Below, piece by piece: positions 23,534 to 35,834 of a stretch of 64,000 bases of DNA. Below the pieces are notes generated by a model that worked only from the letters and a program-made list of their open reading frames with translations, made no database searches and had not been told where the DNA came from. Location: positions 14,201,501 through 14,265,500 of the forward strand of contig CM060188.1 of the NCBI GenBank assembly GCA_030549335.1. The letters are read 5' to 3'. The position numbers and the translations under genes are program-made. Every line of letters begins with the position of its first letter. The first letter of the stretch is position 1. This stretch comes from Pontederia crassipes (taxonomy: Eukaryota; Streptophyta; Magnoliopsida; Commelinales; Pontederiaceae).

Positions 23534-24084
23534 ATAACGATTGCATGTAGACAATTAATTCCTAGCCTTAACATACACCATATATATATAGTGTTATTTT
23601 TGTTTTATTTTCCATGGAACTCAATGCCTCCATTGAGAATTATATTATTAGGAAAACCTTGAGTGAAGCATTACATAATGGGCCTACAAAAAGCCAGTTA
23701 GATCCAAAATAACGGAAAGGAGTTGGCGTGAATGACCTGAGTGTTTCGATGGGCCCCGAGTTTAGGCTAACAGCCCATCTCTTCTGCAGATTTTTAAGAA
23801 TAAAATCGTGGTTAAAGATTTCGATTTAATTCGATAAACAATTTACCTATCAAAATCTCATCGATTTTTCCATATTAACACTTCAGGGAAAGAGTGAAAC
23901 TTTCTTAGGCCCTTTGTATTTTTTCGACATTTAAAATGCTTAATTAAATCGCTTTCTGAAAATGTCATTCTTAAACTTTTTTTACAACGTAAAAATACTT
24001 TGAAATACTTGGTTAGTTTTAAATTATTTTTTTTTCATGTTTAAAATTATATTATAATTATAGATAATTAGCTACTCAATATGT
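23534..24084. other. AT-rich intergenic DNA
   Basis: Nothing supported. Confidence 0.5.
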
Positions 24085-24969
24085 AATTGTTGCTAGTCAT
24101 TATAAATAGCTATGTGAAAAATTTCAGTGCCCCCAAAATCCATCTATTCCTATAGAAATTGTCCCATGGTCGTTTACCCAAAGTTGTTATTGCTAACTTT
24201 AATCCTGCCATTAACCCCACCTGCCTTATGTGTGGCTTTGACTTGAAAACAATCTCTCATCTATTCTTTAATTGTCATATTGCCCTCCATCTTTAGTCTC
24301 TTTTCTAACCCCATCTTAACTTTACCTTCGAGCTCATGGACAGTTGAAGTTTTGGTTCCTATCTTCAAGAAGGCTCCAGCCTTGTCGGCAGCTCGACGAT
24401 AAAATTCTTATCTCTATTTGGCCACTATCTTTGACATTTTGGGGGCCTAAGAAATAATATTCACTTCAATGACGGGCAATCAATCATGCGTTTTGGAAAA
24501 AGGTGGTTGCATAATACCATAATCAACTAGAATCCACACATCTAAGACAACTTCTCCCAGCAACTCTAGTGGGTGCCCCGCCCACCGCCCTCCATGGGTT
24601 AAAGTTAACTCTGATGGATCTCTTATAGTAGGAGAGGGGAGGAGGGGACGAATATTTACTTCATTCTATTGACGATTCCTTTCTCCTTGTGGGGCTTTTA
24701 GGAGGCAAGTGGAATCCATTTTGAAGCTTGAAATGTGAGATCAAAATGGCATTTCAGAATGGTTATAGGCATATCACTATTGAGACCGATTTAGCTTCCT
24801 TGGTTCATATTCAATCAAATATTAGATTTGTAAGTAAATTACTCAAAAACAAGAGTCCTACCATCAGAATCATACTAGAGTGCCTCGTCAAACATAAACT
24901 GCCAACAATGAAGCTAAGATCATCTGGTTTTGGTTGCAAAGTTCATATGAAATTGAAAACTATTCAGTT

Positions 24970-26044
24970 TAGGGCTGAGCACGGTCCGGGTCGACCCGGA
25001 CCGCACCGACCCGGAAAATCGAGAAATAAACTCGGTCCGAATTTAATCCGGGTCGGAATTGGGTCCAAATAATAAAAAATCCAATGAGTTCCAGGTCAGA
25101 ACCGGATTTATAATCCAAATACCCGATCCGAACCCGACCCGGGTTATGAGTATATAAAATTTACTTTCGCTCGTTTTCTTCATTTTAACATGTCACTTTC
25201 TGTCTCCCATCTCTCTCTTCATCTCTCGCCCTCTCCCTCTCTCTCTCTCACGGCGACGGCACGGCGGCAACGGTAGCGAGGACGACTTCGATCTTTGACC
25301 GACCTCCCCTCTCTCTCTCTACTCGGCCGCCAGGAGCATCGCGATCCGACGCCAGGCAGCCGATCTGGCCACCAGGCGCCATATCATGGTGCCTGGCGGC
25401 CGGATCGGCCGCCAATGACCAAATCTGGCACCATTGGCCACCGATCTGGCCGTCAAGCGCCATGATCTGGCACCTGGTAGCCGGATCGGCCGTCAGGCAC
25501 CACGATCCGGCTTGGCGGCCACGATCAGGCCTGGCGGTCGATCCGACCACTAGGTGCCAAGCGGCCATCAGGCGCCAAGATACTGACGGCCGATCCGGTC
25601 GCCAAGCGCCACGATCTAGCACCTGGTGGCCGGATCGTGCCGCCTGGCGGCACGATCCGCTTGGCAGCCACGATCCGGCCACCAGGTGCCAGATCGTGGC
25701 TCCTGGCGGCTGGATCGACCGCCAGGTGCCCTTGGCGGCCACGATCATGGCGCCTGGCAGCCCAGATCCGATGCTTGCGCCGAATCGGCCAATGGTGGCG
25801 ATTCCGGCCTCTTCCGCCCTCCCCTCGGTCCTCACCCTCCCATGGCTCTTGACGTCGATCAGCCATAGCGATTCTCGGCCGCGACCCGATCGATTTCCCG
25901 GATTGTCGGGTCTGATCCGTTACCGGACCCGGCCGGATTCGAGTCCGGTACCGAGTCAAAAAAATTTTGACCCGACAAAATTCGGGTCGGAATCGGAACT
26001 GGGTCCTCTAGACCCGGACCCGATCCCGGGTTTGCTCGTACCTA
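24970..26044. mobile_element. hAT-type non-autonomous element with GC-rich palindromic array
   Basis: The ends TAGGGCTGAGCAC and (inverted) TAGGTACGAGCAA form a diverged TIR, flanked by ATTCAGTT (24962-24969) and ATTCAGCT (26045-26052), an 8-bp duplication with one transition. Subterminal regions are dense in GGGTCGGAAT / GACCCGGACC words. The interior has a TATA-like box at about 25149, a CT-rich stretch to about 25250, then about 600 bp of GC-rich sequence built from CTGGCGGCC, GGATC and GGCCGCCAG words in both orientations. Long open frames there arise from that composition and match no transposase. It is inserted into a LINE remnant. Confidence 0.8.
25320..25770. repeat. GC-rich interleaved palindromic array
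   Basis: Dozens of short words such as TGGCGGCC, CGATCCGG, GGCCGCCAGG and CAGGCGCCA alternate at about 18-25-base spacing. Because the words are inverted copies of one another, the array reads alike on both strands. The same vocabulary recurs at 57350-57600 inside the CACTA element. Confidence 0.7.
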
Positions 26045-26246
26045 ATTCAGCTATTCATATGCTTCCCTTAGAATTATTAACACTTGTGGCAAAGAAATAC
26101 AAATGCAATCTCCCCGTGGCCTTTCAGGAAGAACACATCTATTATTATCAAACCCCTAATAGTTTTGATTGCTACTCATTTGGATTTGTTACAGAGAATT
26201 CAGTAATTTTGCCAAAAATTTCAACTTCACGCGTTCTCAAATTTGG

Positions 26247-26248
<2 letters not shown>

Positions 26249-26292
<44 letters not shown>
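26249..26292. repeat. (AT)n(GT)n compound microsatellite
   Basis: About 15 AT units followed by about 7 GT units. Confidence 0.95.
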
Positions 26293-26739
26293 ATTTCGGT
26301 GATAAAAAAGCTTATATATTTTTCAGCTTTGAGAGTACCCCAACTCAAGATAATGCAAATTTGCTTATAATACAAGATGATAAGCATGTTTATCATTGCA
26401 TAGATAATTGCACACTTTCATCGGCCCACGTTCAAAAAGAATACAAAAGAGGGAGCACCAGCAACAAAAACAACCTTTGAACAACTCCTCTTGATGGACA
26501 AGTTTGAAGTCACACTTCAAAGTTCAATGTTTAGGCAGAAAATCGAAATCATAAACATCGATCGATAGCATCCAAAATAATTTTTCTTTTATTTTTTGGT
26601 GAAAACATGGAGCCTGTCAAAAACCAATGGTTGGTCATCAAACTGGCAATTCAAGTCGTGCCCAAGACAACCTGCATTTGGCAAAACCCAAACACACATA
26701 CAAAGAACAACATTTGACGATGACAACACATCTTGTGCG

Positions 26740-27080
26740 CACGATTGAGAGACCAACTCATCGCGTCGAAGAAGGCCAAGTCTAAGAGCTTGAGGCCGAC
26801 AAGCTCTGTGAAGTCCCCGATCATGGCAGGATCTCATGGCCGATGTTGCTAGCGGAGGGGTACAACCAGTTGAGCTTGATCAAGCCCTTGAGTGCCTCGC
26901 CGGGAATGCGATCGTCCAATCGAACGTATAGGTCGCCCAAGATGCACCTCTTTGGGCGGCGCGGTTCCAAGTGAGCTCCGCAAGAAGGGGCCTTTGAAGG
27001 CATCACCGGAGAGGTTGAACAATCACAGCCGACAGAGATCGTTGGTCGGCCAATTGATGGAAGAAACTAGAAGCACCCGA
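26740..27080 (-). pseudogene. LRR receptor-like kinase fragment, HAIKU2/RLK7-like ectodomain
   Basis: On the minus strand three overlapping frames together read as leucine-rich repeats: NLSGDAFKGPFLRSSLG, then GEALKGLIKLNWLYPSASNI, then IGDFTELVGLKLLDLA. The LxKLNWLYxS..SIxGxIPxxIGDLTELxxLxLSD pattern is characteristic of LRR-XI receptor kinases of the HAIKU2/RLK7 type, which perceive peptide signals at the plasma membrane. An in-frame TGA follows CRL near the start, and at least two frameshifts separate the pieces. No kinase domain is present here or nearby. It is a dead fragment, possibly carried in by a transposon since it abuts the long-TIR element at 27125. The family call is by motif memory. 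Confidence 0.5.
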
Positions 27081-27124
27081 CGTGGAGCACCAGGAAAAAG
27101 TGTTTCATTGTTAAGAATATAAAA

Positions 27125-28213
27125 TAGGATTATTTCCATAAACCACCCCTAAATTATCATGATTTTCCACATGTAATCCCAAAATATGAACTTATTTTTT
27201 TCAATCCATAAACTATCATAATTTTTTCACTTTGATTCTTCCATCGAGTTCTGTCAACTTTTCTAATAACTATATTTTTTCTATTTATGAAAAGTCAAAA
27301 TTACCAATCATCTCTTTTAATACTTAAAATTTTAAAAATTAAATAAAAAAGAAAATAGAAAAATACAGAGGCCTGCTAGGTGACCCCCACCACCTCCCCC
27401 CGCCTGCGCGACACCTGCCCCATGTGTTCATCCCCTTCCTCGTCGCCCCCCTCCAAACATTCGCTCGTGAGCTCGCCCCCCGTCACTCGGTGCACCCGCG
27501 AGCTAATCATCCCCCTCCTCCCCCTCTCCCACGCTCACGAGGCGAGGAAAGGAGTCATGCCCATGAGCCGTGCTCGGCAACCCCTCGCCCCCCTTCCCTC
27601 CTCTCAATCCTTACCGACAGGTCCCACGACTTTTCGGAGCCCCCTCCAACCATGCGGCCATGCCCTCGAGCTCGTCCGTCTTAGCACCCCCCCAACCCCC
27701 TCGCCTGAGAGGCCGCTGGTCGCAGCAGGGGGTCCCTATGCATGTAGGGAAAGGGGGGTCGCCACTCCCTGCCCTGTCGTCGGTGGCGATCGCCCCCCCC
27801 CCCTCTCCCACCCCCTATTTTCCTTGCATGCGTCGGCACAAGGAAAGCGTCGGCAGCGGGTGATGACAGAGCAATTGCGAGAGTATGGGTTCGCTTGGGC
27901 ATCAGGGCGGCAATTGTAGTAGGAGGTGCGGGAGCAAGGAACCCTATCACGACTGAGGGCATTGTAGCAGATATAGCTCGAGGTGGCAACCCTCACGGTC
28001 GTCAAATTTTTTAAACTTTTTTATTTGATGTATTATCGATGAAGGGGTAACTTCGACTTTTCATAACAAAGTTAATGAAAATTTTAACAGAAGTCGATAA
28101 AAAGATTAGATTAGAAAAGTCGTAATAGTTTAGGAATTAAAAAAATAAGTTTGTAGTTTGAAATTAAATGTGAAAATTATGATAGTTTAGGATGGTTTAT
28201 GAAAATAACCCTA
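27125..28213. mobile_element. Long-TIR (MULE-like or foldback) element with GC-rich interior
   Basis: The left arm from 27125 (AGGATTATTTCCATAAACCA, then CCTAAATTATCATGATTTTCC) is mirrored by the right arm ending at 28213 (GATGGTTTATGAAAATAACCC). The arms are about 190-200 bp. ATAAAAT flanks both ends as a possible 7-bp duplication. The interior (27370-27990) is C-rich with Pro/Ser/Arg-rich open frames and no transposase, so it could be captured host sequence. Related copies with the same AAACTATCACGATTTTT theme are at 55018 and 55723. Confidence 0.65.
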
Positions 28214-29385
28214 TAAAATATTCTTTTTAGACTTAAGCTTAGACCCGACCCACCATATTGACCAATGGGCATCAAGTCGAATCGACCGGATAGAATAAAT
28301 ATTAAATTAATAAAAATTAAACTAAATTAAATTATTATTGTTATATTATTAATATGTACTATTTTATTTAAGAAAAATATAATAAAATAAAGTAAAATAA
28401 TTTAGATCAAATAATATAATAAGTGGATGTTTTGTGACATCCGGGACACCCAAGTAGTCATATGATATGAGATTACGGGTTAAGGAGATTATTTCATTAC
28501 AAATTAAATTTAGAGAATTTACTGGTTGTAAAATGAAAATGTGAAATTAAAACATGATTGTTAAAGGAGTTGAGGTGAAAATTATTTATAATAACGAAAA
28601 TTTGATAGCTCAGATAAACTTTAATAATCAACATGATAAAAATGTTAATTTTACAATGATTTTCATATTGCTAAAACAATATAAATAAATATATTGTCTT
28701 AACAATTTGATAAATAATACTAATTAGTCATTACTATAATTTCCGGTCACAAACTTTAAACCTTTTCGTCGTAATTTTCAGGTTATTACTATAAAATATA
28801 ATTTGTTTTATCCCAAATGATAAATTTTTTAATGATTTCGATCATTCTAATTCGCAATTATTTCTCTCATATGTCAGTTAAGTAGTGGAACTAATGAAGC
28901 AGAAGGTTATTTCATCCGAGAACTACTTAGTTTCTTAGGATTTGGATTAATTTCACGGCTACTGAACAAAATATATGTGGGAATAAAAAGAATCTCCTGC
29001 ATGAGGATTGAGGAGGCATTGACTTTTATGCAAAGGAGTTTCTGATTTTACAAGAATATACTAAACAATAGGATTAATGTAGTGGGGGATTAAGTCTTTT
29101 TATATGATTATATGATATATGAATTGATGCTAAAAAAATACTTTCTTAAACATTCTTTTTCCTAAAATTCAGATCATATATCCTATATAGATAATTCAAA
29201 AATAAAAGAATAAACGGGGGGAGGGGTGTGACGTCATCATGCATGTTGCACATTAAAGCCAATTGCATGATGTGTTAGTCTGATCAACGAACATTAGAGA
29301 TTATTTGATCAAGAATATTTTAAAATAAAAAAGAGGCCATTTCGCGCATCAGTGCATGTTGCCCATAGATCGAGTTTGTCACAGT

Positions 29386-29401
29386 GGCCTTCTAGAAGGC
29401 C
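29386..29401. promoter_or_regulatory. Heat-shock-element-like palindrome
   Basis: GGCCTTCTAGAAGGCC is a perfect 16-bp palindrome containing the TTCnnGAA core bound by plant heat-stress factors. It lies about 0.9 kb before the subtilase ATG. Confidence 0.4.
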
Positions 29402-29489
29402 TTGAGTAGAGCTAAAAGCATGATTATTTTTCTAATAGCCAGAAAGTATATAAGATTTTAATTAAGGTGATGAAGCATGCATGCACTTT

Positions 29490-29506
29490 GGCCTTCTAGA
29501 AGGTTC
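29490..29506. promoter_or_regulatory. Three-unit heat-shock element
   Basis: GGCCTTCTAGAAGGTTC contains TTCnnGAAnnTTC, three alternating 5-bp units, the minimal perfect HSE. A CATGCATG (RY-type) lies just before it at about 29475. Confidence 0.45.
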
Positions 29507-30235
29507 TGCGATGTTGGGTCATGTTACAACAAAGTTTGATCAAAAGGACCAAAAAAAACAAGATGAAAAAATTATAAACAATTGTACTACAGGTCACTTG
29601 AAGATTCCCCCATACGTATATTGAACGTTAACATGTTCATGTGGATAACTACGGATTGCATAAATTATATAATATATTAAATTAAGATCCTTCAATTCTG
29701 CTCCTTTTTTCATCCTAATCATGTTTACAGAGACTCCTCAGTCAAGTCAAATGAGCCAAATTACATGAGCTACTAATAATGAGCAAAGGTATTTTGTTTG
29801 TTAGTAAAAAAGGCTTCATCCTTGGTATGAAATGATAAAAAGCATGTTAATATTGCGGAAGTCGGGGAAAGATAGATAATTAACACAACAAACGATAAAA
29901 AGAATTATTCAGATCTGGAAAAACATAAGATATATATTTTTATTTTTATATCGGTTTTACTTGGGCTGTCATAAAATTTTTTTTTTATTCTAAATAGTAC
30001 AATAGGAGATGAAGGTAAGAATTAATGAAGAAGTTGTCCTCCCATTTGTTGTTGTAATGAAATCAAAAGTAGTTGATTGGTAACCGAACAAAGCAGTTGA
30101 AATAATCATCAAGACCATTCTTGGAATGTAACTTCAACTTCTGCACATATTTGTTAGCAATCCTCAACAAACTAAACAACTCATGGTGTATGCTTTTAAG
30201 CATAATCATAACCAAATTAAGGTAGAGATACATGC

Positions 30236-30246
30236 TTATAAAATAC
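30236..30246 (+). promoter_or_regulatory. TATA box of the subtilase gene
   Basis: TTATAAAATACC about 50 bases before the ATG. It would give a very short leader of roughly 20-25 bases. Confidence 0.55.
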
Positions 30247-30291
30247 CTAGTCGAAATTGTGCAAATTGTAAATCATAGTTAATTACGAACA

Positions 30292-32547
30292 ATGGGAGCA
30301 TTCGAGATACGTGCCTTTTCCTTCCTCTCCTTCTTGCTCTATACGTGCAATCTATTGCCACTCTCTAATAATGCAGCTCTCAAGGTTGAAACCAATGGCC
30401 TCACAAGGGACCCAAAGACGTATATAGTTCACGTAAAAAATCAAGATGGCATAGATTTTTCCGACGATGAAGGTCGAAGGAACTGGCACAACTCCCTCCT
30501 CCAATCCGCCATGGTCTCCGATGGATCCTCGTCCTCGCCCAATATGAAGGTGATCCACTCGTACGGTCATGCAGCTAATGCATTTTCCGCAATGCTCGAC
30601 GAGCAAAACCTCAAGGCCATATCAAGGCAGACATGGTTCTTGCATGCGTACCTTGCACCCACCTACGAACTCCATACAACACACTCCCCGGACTTCTTAG
30701 GTCTGCGGCGCCATGACGGCCGCGGCGTTTGGAACGCCTCCAACATGGGCGAAGGGATCGTAATCGGAGTCATCGACACGGGTATAACACCTGATCACCA
30801 CCTTTCGTTCAATGATGATGGGATGCCGCCGCCACCACCCAGGTGGAAGGGCAGTTGTCAACTTCCAAATAAATTATTGTGCAACAAGAAGCTCATAGGA
30901 GCCTTCTCACCGTTCGAGGAGGATCCGACCTCCCAAAATGGGCATGGAACCCACACAGCAAGCACCGCCGCCGGCGCGTTCGTAAGGAACGTCAGCTTCA
31001 ACGCGATCTCGCATGGCACGATGTCAGGGATGGCACCTCGAGCACACCTCGCCATATATAAGGCCTGTGATGCTGCCACCGGTTGCACGGGCACATCGGA
31101 CGCAATCGAGCAGGCGATCAAGGACGGCGTGGACGTTATTTCGATGTCACTTGGAGATTCGCAACATCTAGATATCTACGATGATTCGATCGCTATTGGC
31201 TCGTTCCAAGCTGTGTCAAATGGAATCACGGTGGTTTGTTCGGCAGGGAATTCAGGTGCACTCGCGAGCACAGTGACGAACATAGCTCCATGGATACTTA
31301 CCGTAGCAAGCAGCTCGACAGACAGGAGAATGGCGTCAACAGTAAAGCTCGGGGATGGCCGAGAGTTTGAAGGGCAATCATTGTTCCAACCTTCCGATCA
31401 CATGCCAACGATGCTACCGATCGTATACGCCGGAGATAGCGGAAAGCCGGAAGCCAATTTTTGTCAAAATGGCACTCTCGACGGGCTTGATGTCAAGGGA
31501 AAGATAGTGTTCTGTGAGGGGGGAGTCGTGGCAAAGATCACAAAAGGCGAAGTCGTGCGCGCCGCAGGTGCCGTGGGCTTGATAATTACCAATCGCAAAA
31601 TAGAGGGACATAACAATGCCTACGAAGCCATCCATGTTCTTCCAGCATCTCAGGTAACATATGTTGATGGGCTCAAGATAAAGAACTATCTAAATTCCAC
31701 CACAAATCCAACTGCTTCCATAATATTTAAGGGCTATAAGACTCGGTCGTTCCAATCGCCAGGAGTTTCACATTCCTCCGGGAGAGGCCCGAGTGTATAT
31801 AGCCCTCACGTACTAAAACCAGACATTACAGCTCCCGGCCTTAACATTCTTGCTGCTTGGACAGAGCCACAAGGTTACAAGGTGATCTCAGGCACATCCA
31901 TGGCTACACCACATGTCGCTGGAGTCGTGGCATTGATAAAAAAAGCTCATCCGAATTGGTCGCCGGCTGCCATCAAATCCGCAATCATGACAACTTCTTA
32001 CACACACGGCCTCGACGGGAAGCCGATCGTCGATTTATTTGATGGCACGCCTGCGAGCTTTTATGCAATGGGCGCCGGACATGTTGACCCTTTGAAAGCA
32101 TTGGACCCTGGGCTGATATATGACACCACCATGGATGACTACGTAAAGTACCTTTGTGGTGTCCTGCCAAATGCGGATCTCGTTGTTATTGTGACCAAGA
32201 CGGATGTAGATTGTGAGGCTTTTGGGGCAATAGACCAAGAACAATTGAACTACCCTGCAATCTCTGCGTCTCTCAATTCGGACAATGATATCACAGTGAC
32301 GCGAACAGTGACCAACGTGGGAAAGGCAAATTCCATTTACCAAGCAATTGTTGACGTGCCAACAAGTGTGTCGGCCACCTTACAGCCACAAAGTTTGATA
32401 TTTGTAAAGGAGAATGAGAAAAGGAGTTTCAGCATTACATTCAAACGTGACAAAGCTAATCACAATGAGCGAGTCACAATTGAGGGGAACTTGAAGTGGG
32501 TCTCTGACAAGCATATTGTGAGAAGTCCAATCCTGATCACCTTTTAG
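30292..32547 (+). CDS. Subtilisin-like serine protease (plant SBT1-type, peptidase S8)
   Basis: An intact, intronless, 751-residue subtilase preproprotein. Residues 1-29 look like a signal peptide. The I9 inhibitor propeptide spans about 43-131 (TYIVHVKN ... LHTTHSPDFLGL). The S8 catalytic residues are Asp162 (VIDTGI), His218 (NGHGTHTAS), the oxyanion Asn320 (CSAGNSG) and Ser536 (GTSMATPHVAGV). A PA domain is inserted at about 370-480. The Fn3-like C-terminal domain runs from about 650 (LNYPAIS) to SPILITF. Several NxS/T sites suggest glycosylation. Length and single-exon structure match the SBT1 clade. These proteases mature in the secretory pathway and act in the apoplast in wall remodelling, development or defence. 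Substrate and exact subgroup are not assigned. GC content is lower than in the other genes here. Confidence 0.95.
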   Translation: MGAFEIRAFSFLSFLLYTCNLLPLSNNAALKVETNGLTRDPKTYIVHVKNQDGIDFSDDEGRRNWHNSLLQSAMVSDGSSSSPNMKVIHSYGHAANAFSAMLDEQNLKAISRQTWFLHAYLAPTYELHTTHSPDFLGLRRHDGRGVWNASNMGEGIVIGVIDTGITPDHHLSFNDDGMPPPPPRWKGSCQLPNKLLCNKKLIGAFSPFEEDPTSQNGHGTHTASTAAGAFVRNVSFNAISHGTMSGMAPRAHLAIYKACDAATGCTGTSDAIEQAIKDGVDVISMSLGDSQHLDIYDDSIAIGSFQAVSNGITVVCSAGNSGALASTVTNIAPWILTVASSSTDRRMASTVKLGDGREFEGQSLFQPSDHMPTMLPIVYAGDSGKPEANFCQNGTLDGLDVKGKIVFCEGGVVAKITKGEVVRAAGAVGLIITNRKIEGHNNAYEAIHVLPASQVTYVDGLKIKNYLNSTTNPTASIIFKGYKTRSFQSPGVSHSSGRGPSVYSPHVLKPDITAPGLNILAAWTEPQGYKVISGTSMATPHVAGVVALIKKAHPNWSPAAIKSAIMTTSYTHGLDGKPIVDLFDGTPASFYAMGAGHVDPLKALDPGLIYDTTMDDYVKYLCGVLPNADLVVIVTKTDVDCEAFGAIDQEQLNYPAISASLNSDNDITVTRTVTNVGKANSIYQAIVDVPTSVSATLQPQSLIFVKENEKRSFSITFKRDKANHNERVTIEGNLKWVSDKHIVRSPILITF

Positions 32548-35500
32548 TTGGTGCATTTGCAATTTCCTTTGTAAAATTAATGTACTCGGCCTAATGCGTT
32601 TGCAATTTCTTTTAAAATGTTGTCACATAATCTTTTTTTTTTCAGACAACAATATTGTAGTTTCTCATCGATTGGTCGCAGAAGAAGTTCCAAAATTGTT
32701 TTCTTCTTCCATGTGTCATCTATTTTTCTTAAAATTATTTCATTATTTACATATTTTTAACTATAACTTCATTCTCTATATATATAAGCTTGTGTAATTC
32801 ATCTCGTGATTAAAATAAGCACGACATGGTACATTGATATTAAATAAGTTAGATGAATGATAACGTTACATATAAAAGATTATTTCTTTTTCATGTTTCT
32901 GTTCCTGCTCGTACAAGGAAGAGCCAAAACCAAAAGTTAAGGAGTTGAGATGGTCCACATGATTTGCAAATTAATAAATGATGAAATTTGCACGAAAAAA
33001 TAGTGATCCTATGACTGCTATAATTTATTACTGTATACTTTTAAGTATATAAAACTTATAGCACATAAAATAAATAACTTTATTTTTTTTAAAATAAAGA
33101 ATGTAATATATTAAGAGATACTACAACTTCAAAATATAAATAGCAATATATATAAGATACATAAAGTTTTATCCACTTAAATTTCATGTTAATCACATGT
33201 AATTATGAATTTAAAACTAATGTAATATATTTGATCAGTTGTTAATTAATTCATTAATAATTCTTTGAAAGAAGTCAAATTTATTCAAATATAAGATTTC
33301 CATATCATATATTATTAAATAATTAGCTTTTTAAAGAGTTGAAGGAGATATATGTACATATATATAACTAATTAATTTGATTGTTATTAAAATGAAAAGA
33401 ATCATAATTATTAATAAAATATTGGCATTATGTAAATGCAAAATTAATTAAGATATTCTACTCAATTTGAGTTGGCATGTACACGCACACCTTTTCATAT
33501 TATTGGTAATATGACCTCAAAATTATTTAGGTACATCTTATTATCTTATTTACTTATTTTAATTTATATGTAATTTAAATTATCTAACAATACAAATTAC
33601 CGGCCATTTAAATTATCTTTTATATTTTTCGTCATTATATGGATTTAGTTTATTAAATTATTTCGAATCAAAACTACCCATATTTTTACTATTTTATTCT
33701 CATGCTTCATAACTATAGTCCCAGATGATTGGAACCTATGGATGCCTAAACTCATTGTTGCAGAACTCCAGCAGGATTGTCAAGTCAATTTTAGCACAAT
33801 TTCAATTTTTGTGACGAATTGATCCGAGTTCAAATAAACTCGGTCCGGATCGCACATAATTTAATGAACGGATATCATTTAGGTGATTTCTATCTAAACT
33901 TAAGCTCAAGATTAACTCTAAACCCTGGGATCTTAGGTCAATTTTTAAGTTATTTCTTTTAAAATTTATTTTTTTTTTTCATATTGAATCTTAGGCCAAT
34001 TTTTAAGTTGTTTTACATTGCTTTTATTTGTTTTCTTTTAGATTACGTTTATATTTTTATTTCACTTTATATTGAGTCTTAACCTTCATCCACCAACAAC
34101 CTTATAGAGAATATCATATAGCTTCACGACTATCATATAGCTCGCGCATGGACATTATTTAATTTACCTTCCTCCACTTCTGGCATCTTGAGTGCGGACT
34201 TATAGCTAGTCAACTTTTCCTTTCCTTTTTTCATCTTTATTGAATCTTTTTCCATTTTATATTGTTTATCTTCTTTGGCTAATACCAAAGACATCATTTA
34301 GTTCAAAATTGTGAAAAAGTTACATTTTATCTATAATATTTGCCTTCTGCATTGCGTTGCATATTTACTTAGTTTATCTTTGTTATTTCAGATTTGCATA
34401 AAAATTTGAATTTACATAAATATCATTCACCAATTCTTAATTTCACTCAAGTAGGATTTCAATTATATTCTATGCACTGGTCGTAATTTTAATAGCAGGT
34501 AAACTAAAAAAATGTTGCCAAAGAAAATTATGGATTCTTATACAATCTTTTTTTTTTAGTTTTTTTCTTTATAATAATACGTCTTTCATGTTGAGAGAGT
34601 ACTTTTTGAGCTTAAGAAAAAAGTGTGGAAATGATGGAAAGAAGTTGAAAAATCGAGTGAGAAAGTGAAAAAAAAATAAAGGAGACAAATATAAGTGTGC
34701 TATTCAAAACTTTAGTTCAAAAAAGTAGAACCATAAAAAATTATTATTTGGTAACTTGAGGTCAATTGTTCTCAAATCTAACAATGGAAAGTTTTCTTGA
34801 ACAGCGCAAAGAAGTACATAACTAGTAAAATCATTACTTAATCTCAAAAGCATAGATAATAAAATATTATTTTTTTGTTGATAAATAAAAATATAAAGTT
34901 ATTATGTACTTTTTGTCTTCAATATTAATGATATTACTAGAAAAGGTTGCAAAAATCTGAAATGAAAGAATTTTACATAATTTAAAATCTAAAAAATTAA
35001 GAACCTTCATTATTGTATTGTGAAGAGATATTTTGACGAGAGAAGTATCAATCAACATTCTATTTATGATTCACGAGTTTTTGTTCGAAGATAGAGTTTG
35101 AGATAATTGAGACAATTTATTGTGTATATATTTATACATATTGGACTAACTTTTTAGTCTTCATCATTCTATGTAATTATTTTCTTATAGTTATTAAATT
35201 TTTTTTTTGAGTAAGAAGTTGCTCACGTTTTAGTTGCAGCATTTTTCTTATTGAGTGCGTTTTTTTAGTGAAGTTTTTTTTTTCTTTTATGTCCGTGGTT
35301 ACTAGCGGAAGATAAAGTTATAATAATTTATTCTAAAGTGATAACTTCAAGATTTCAGAATCCGAAATTATTAGCACTTGTTAACACAAATATAATACAT
35401 GCATAGAACGTGACGAGAAGGCAATCATATCCATTATAAATAATATGGAGCAATGCAGAGGGGCCGCGGGAGTAGCAAGCGGCCAGAATCTTTTCCTTCC

Positions 35501-35790
35501 TGGTCGTGGTCGCTGAGAGCAACAGGAGGAGGAGAGGGGGCGCTATCGAAAGCAACAAGCACTCCTGGTGGTCGTTGTCAAGAGTCGCTGGAGAGAGGGA
35601 ATGAAACGAGAGAGAGCGAGAAAGAAAAAAAAATGACAGTTCAAGGGCTAGAAAATTACGATTAATCCAGGCCGTCAATCGATTTCGAGGGCGTAGATGG
35701 ATGGACAGCACATTCCTTTTATTCGAAATACGATGATACTACGTACGGACTCTTTTTCTTTCTACAGTATATTGAAAAAACTAAATCATC

Positions 35791-35834
<44 letters not shown>

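Larger units (their letters stand above)
24085..26170 (+). mobile_element. 5'-truncated L1-type LINE remnant, split by a hAT element
   Basis: Around 24170-24290 the frame VVIANFNPAINPTCLMCGFD followed by ISHLFFNC is the zinc-binding region (CxxC...HxxxxC) found after plant LINE reverse transcriptases. At 24597-24640 PWVKVNSDGSL is the first aspartate motif of the LINE-encoded RNase H domain. ITIETDLASLVHI at about 24776 is a later RNase H strand with its aspartate. Stops and frameshifts break the frame. The hAT-like element 24970-26044 interrupts it. The sequence to about 26170 may be the continuing 3' part, but the end is uncertain. Confidence 0.7.
28214..30230. other. Intergenic DNA upstream of the subtilase
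   Basis: AT-rich. The 28230-28300 stretch (AGACCCGACCCACC..) may be a decayed MITE end. Two heat-shock-type elements are listed separately. No gene is seen. Confidence 0.5.

Noticed and set aside
25462-26370. 302-codon open frame on the plus strand
   Set aside because: It crosses the GC-rich palindromic array and the right end of the hAT-like element, and runs into a microsatellite. Translation is low-complexity (WHLVAGS, RCQI-type repeats), and equally long frames exist on the other strand.
27380-27919. 179-codon Pro/Ser-rich frame
   Set aside because: It lies wholly inside the long-TIR element at 27125, is low complexity, and other frames across the same C-rich tract are also open.
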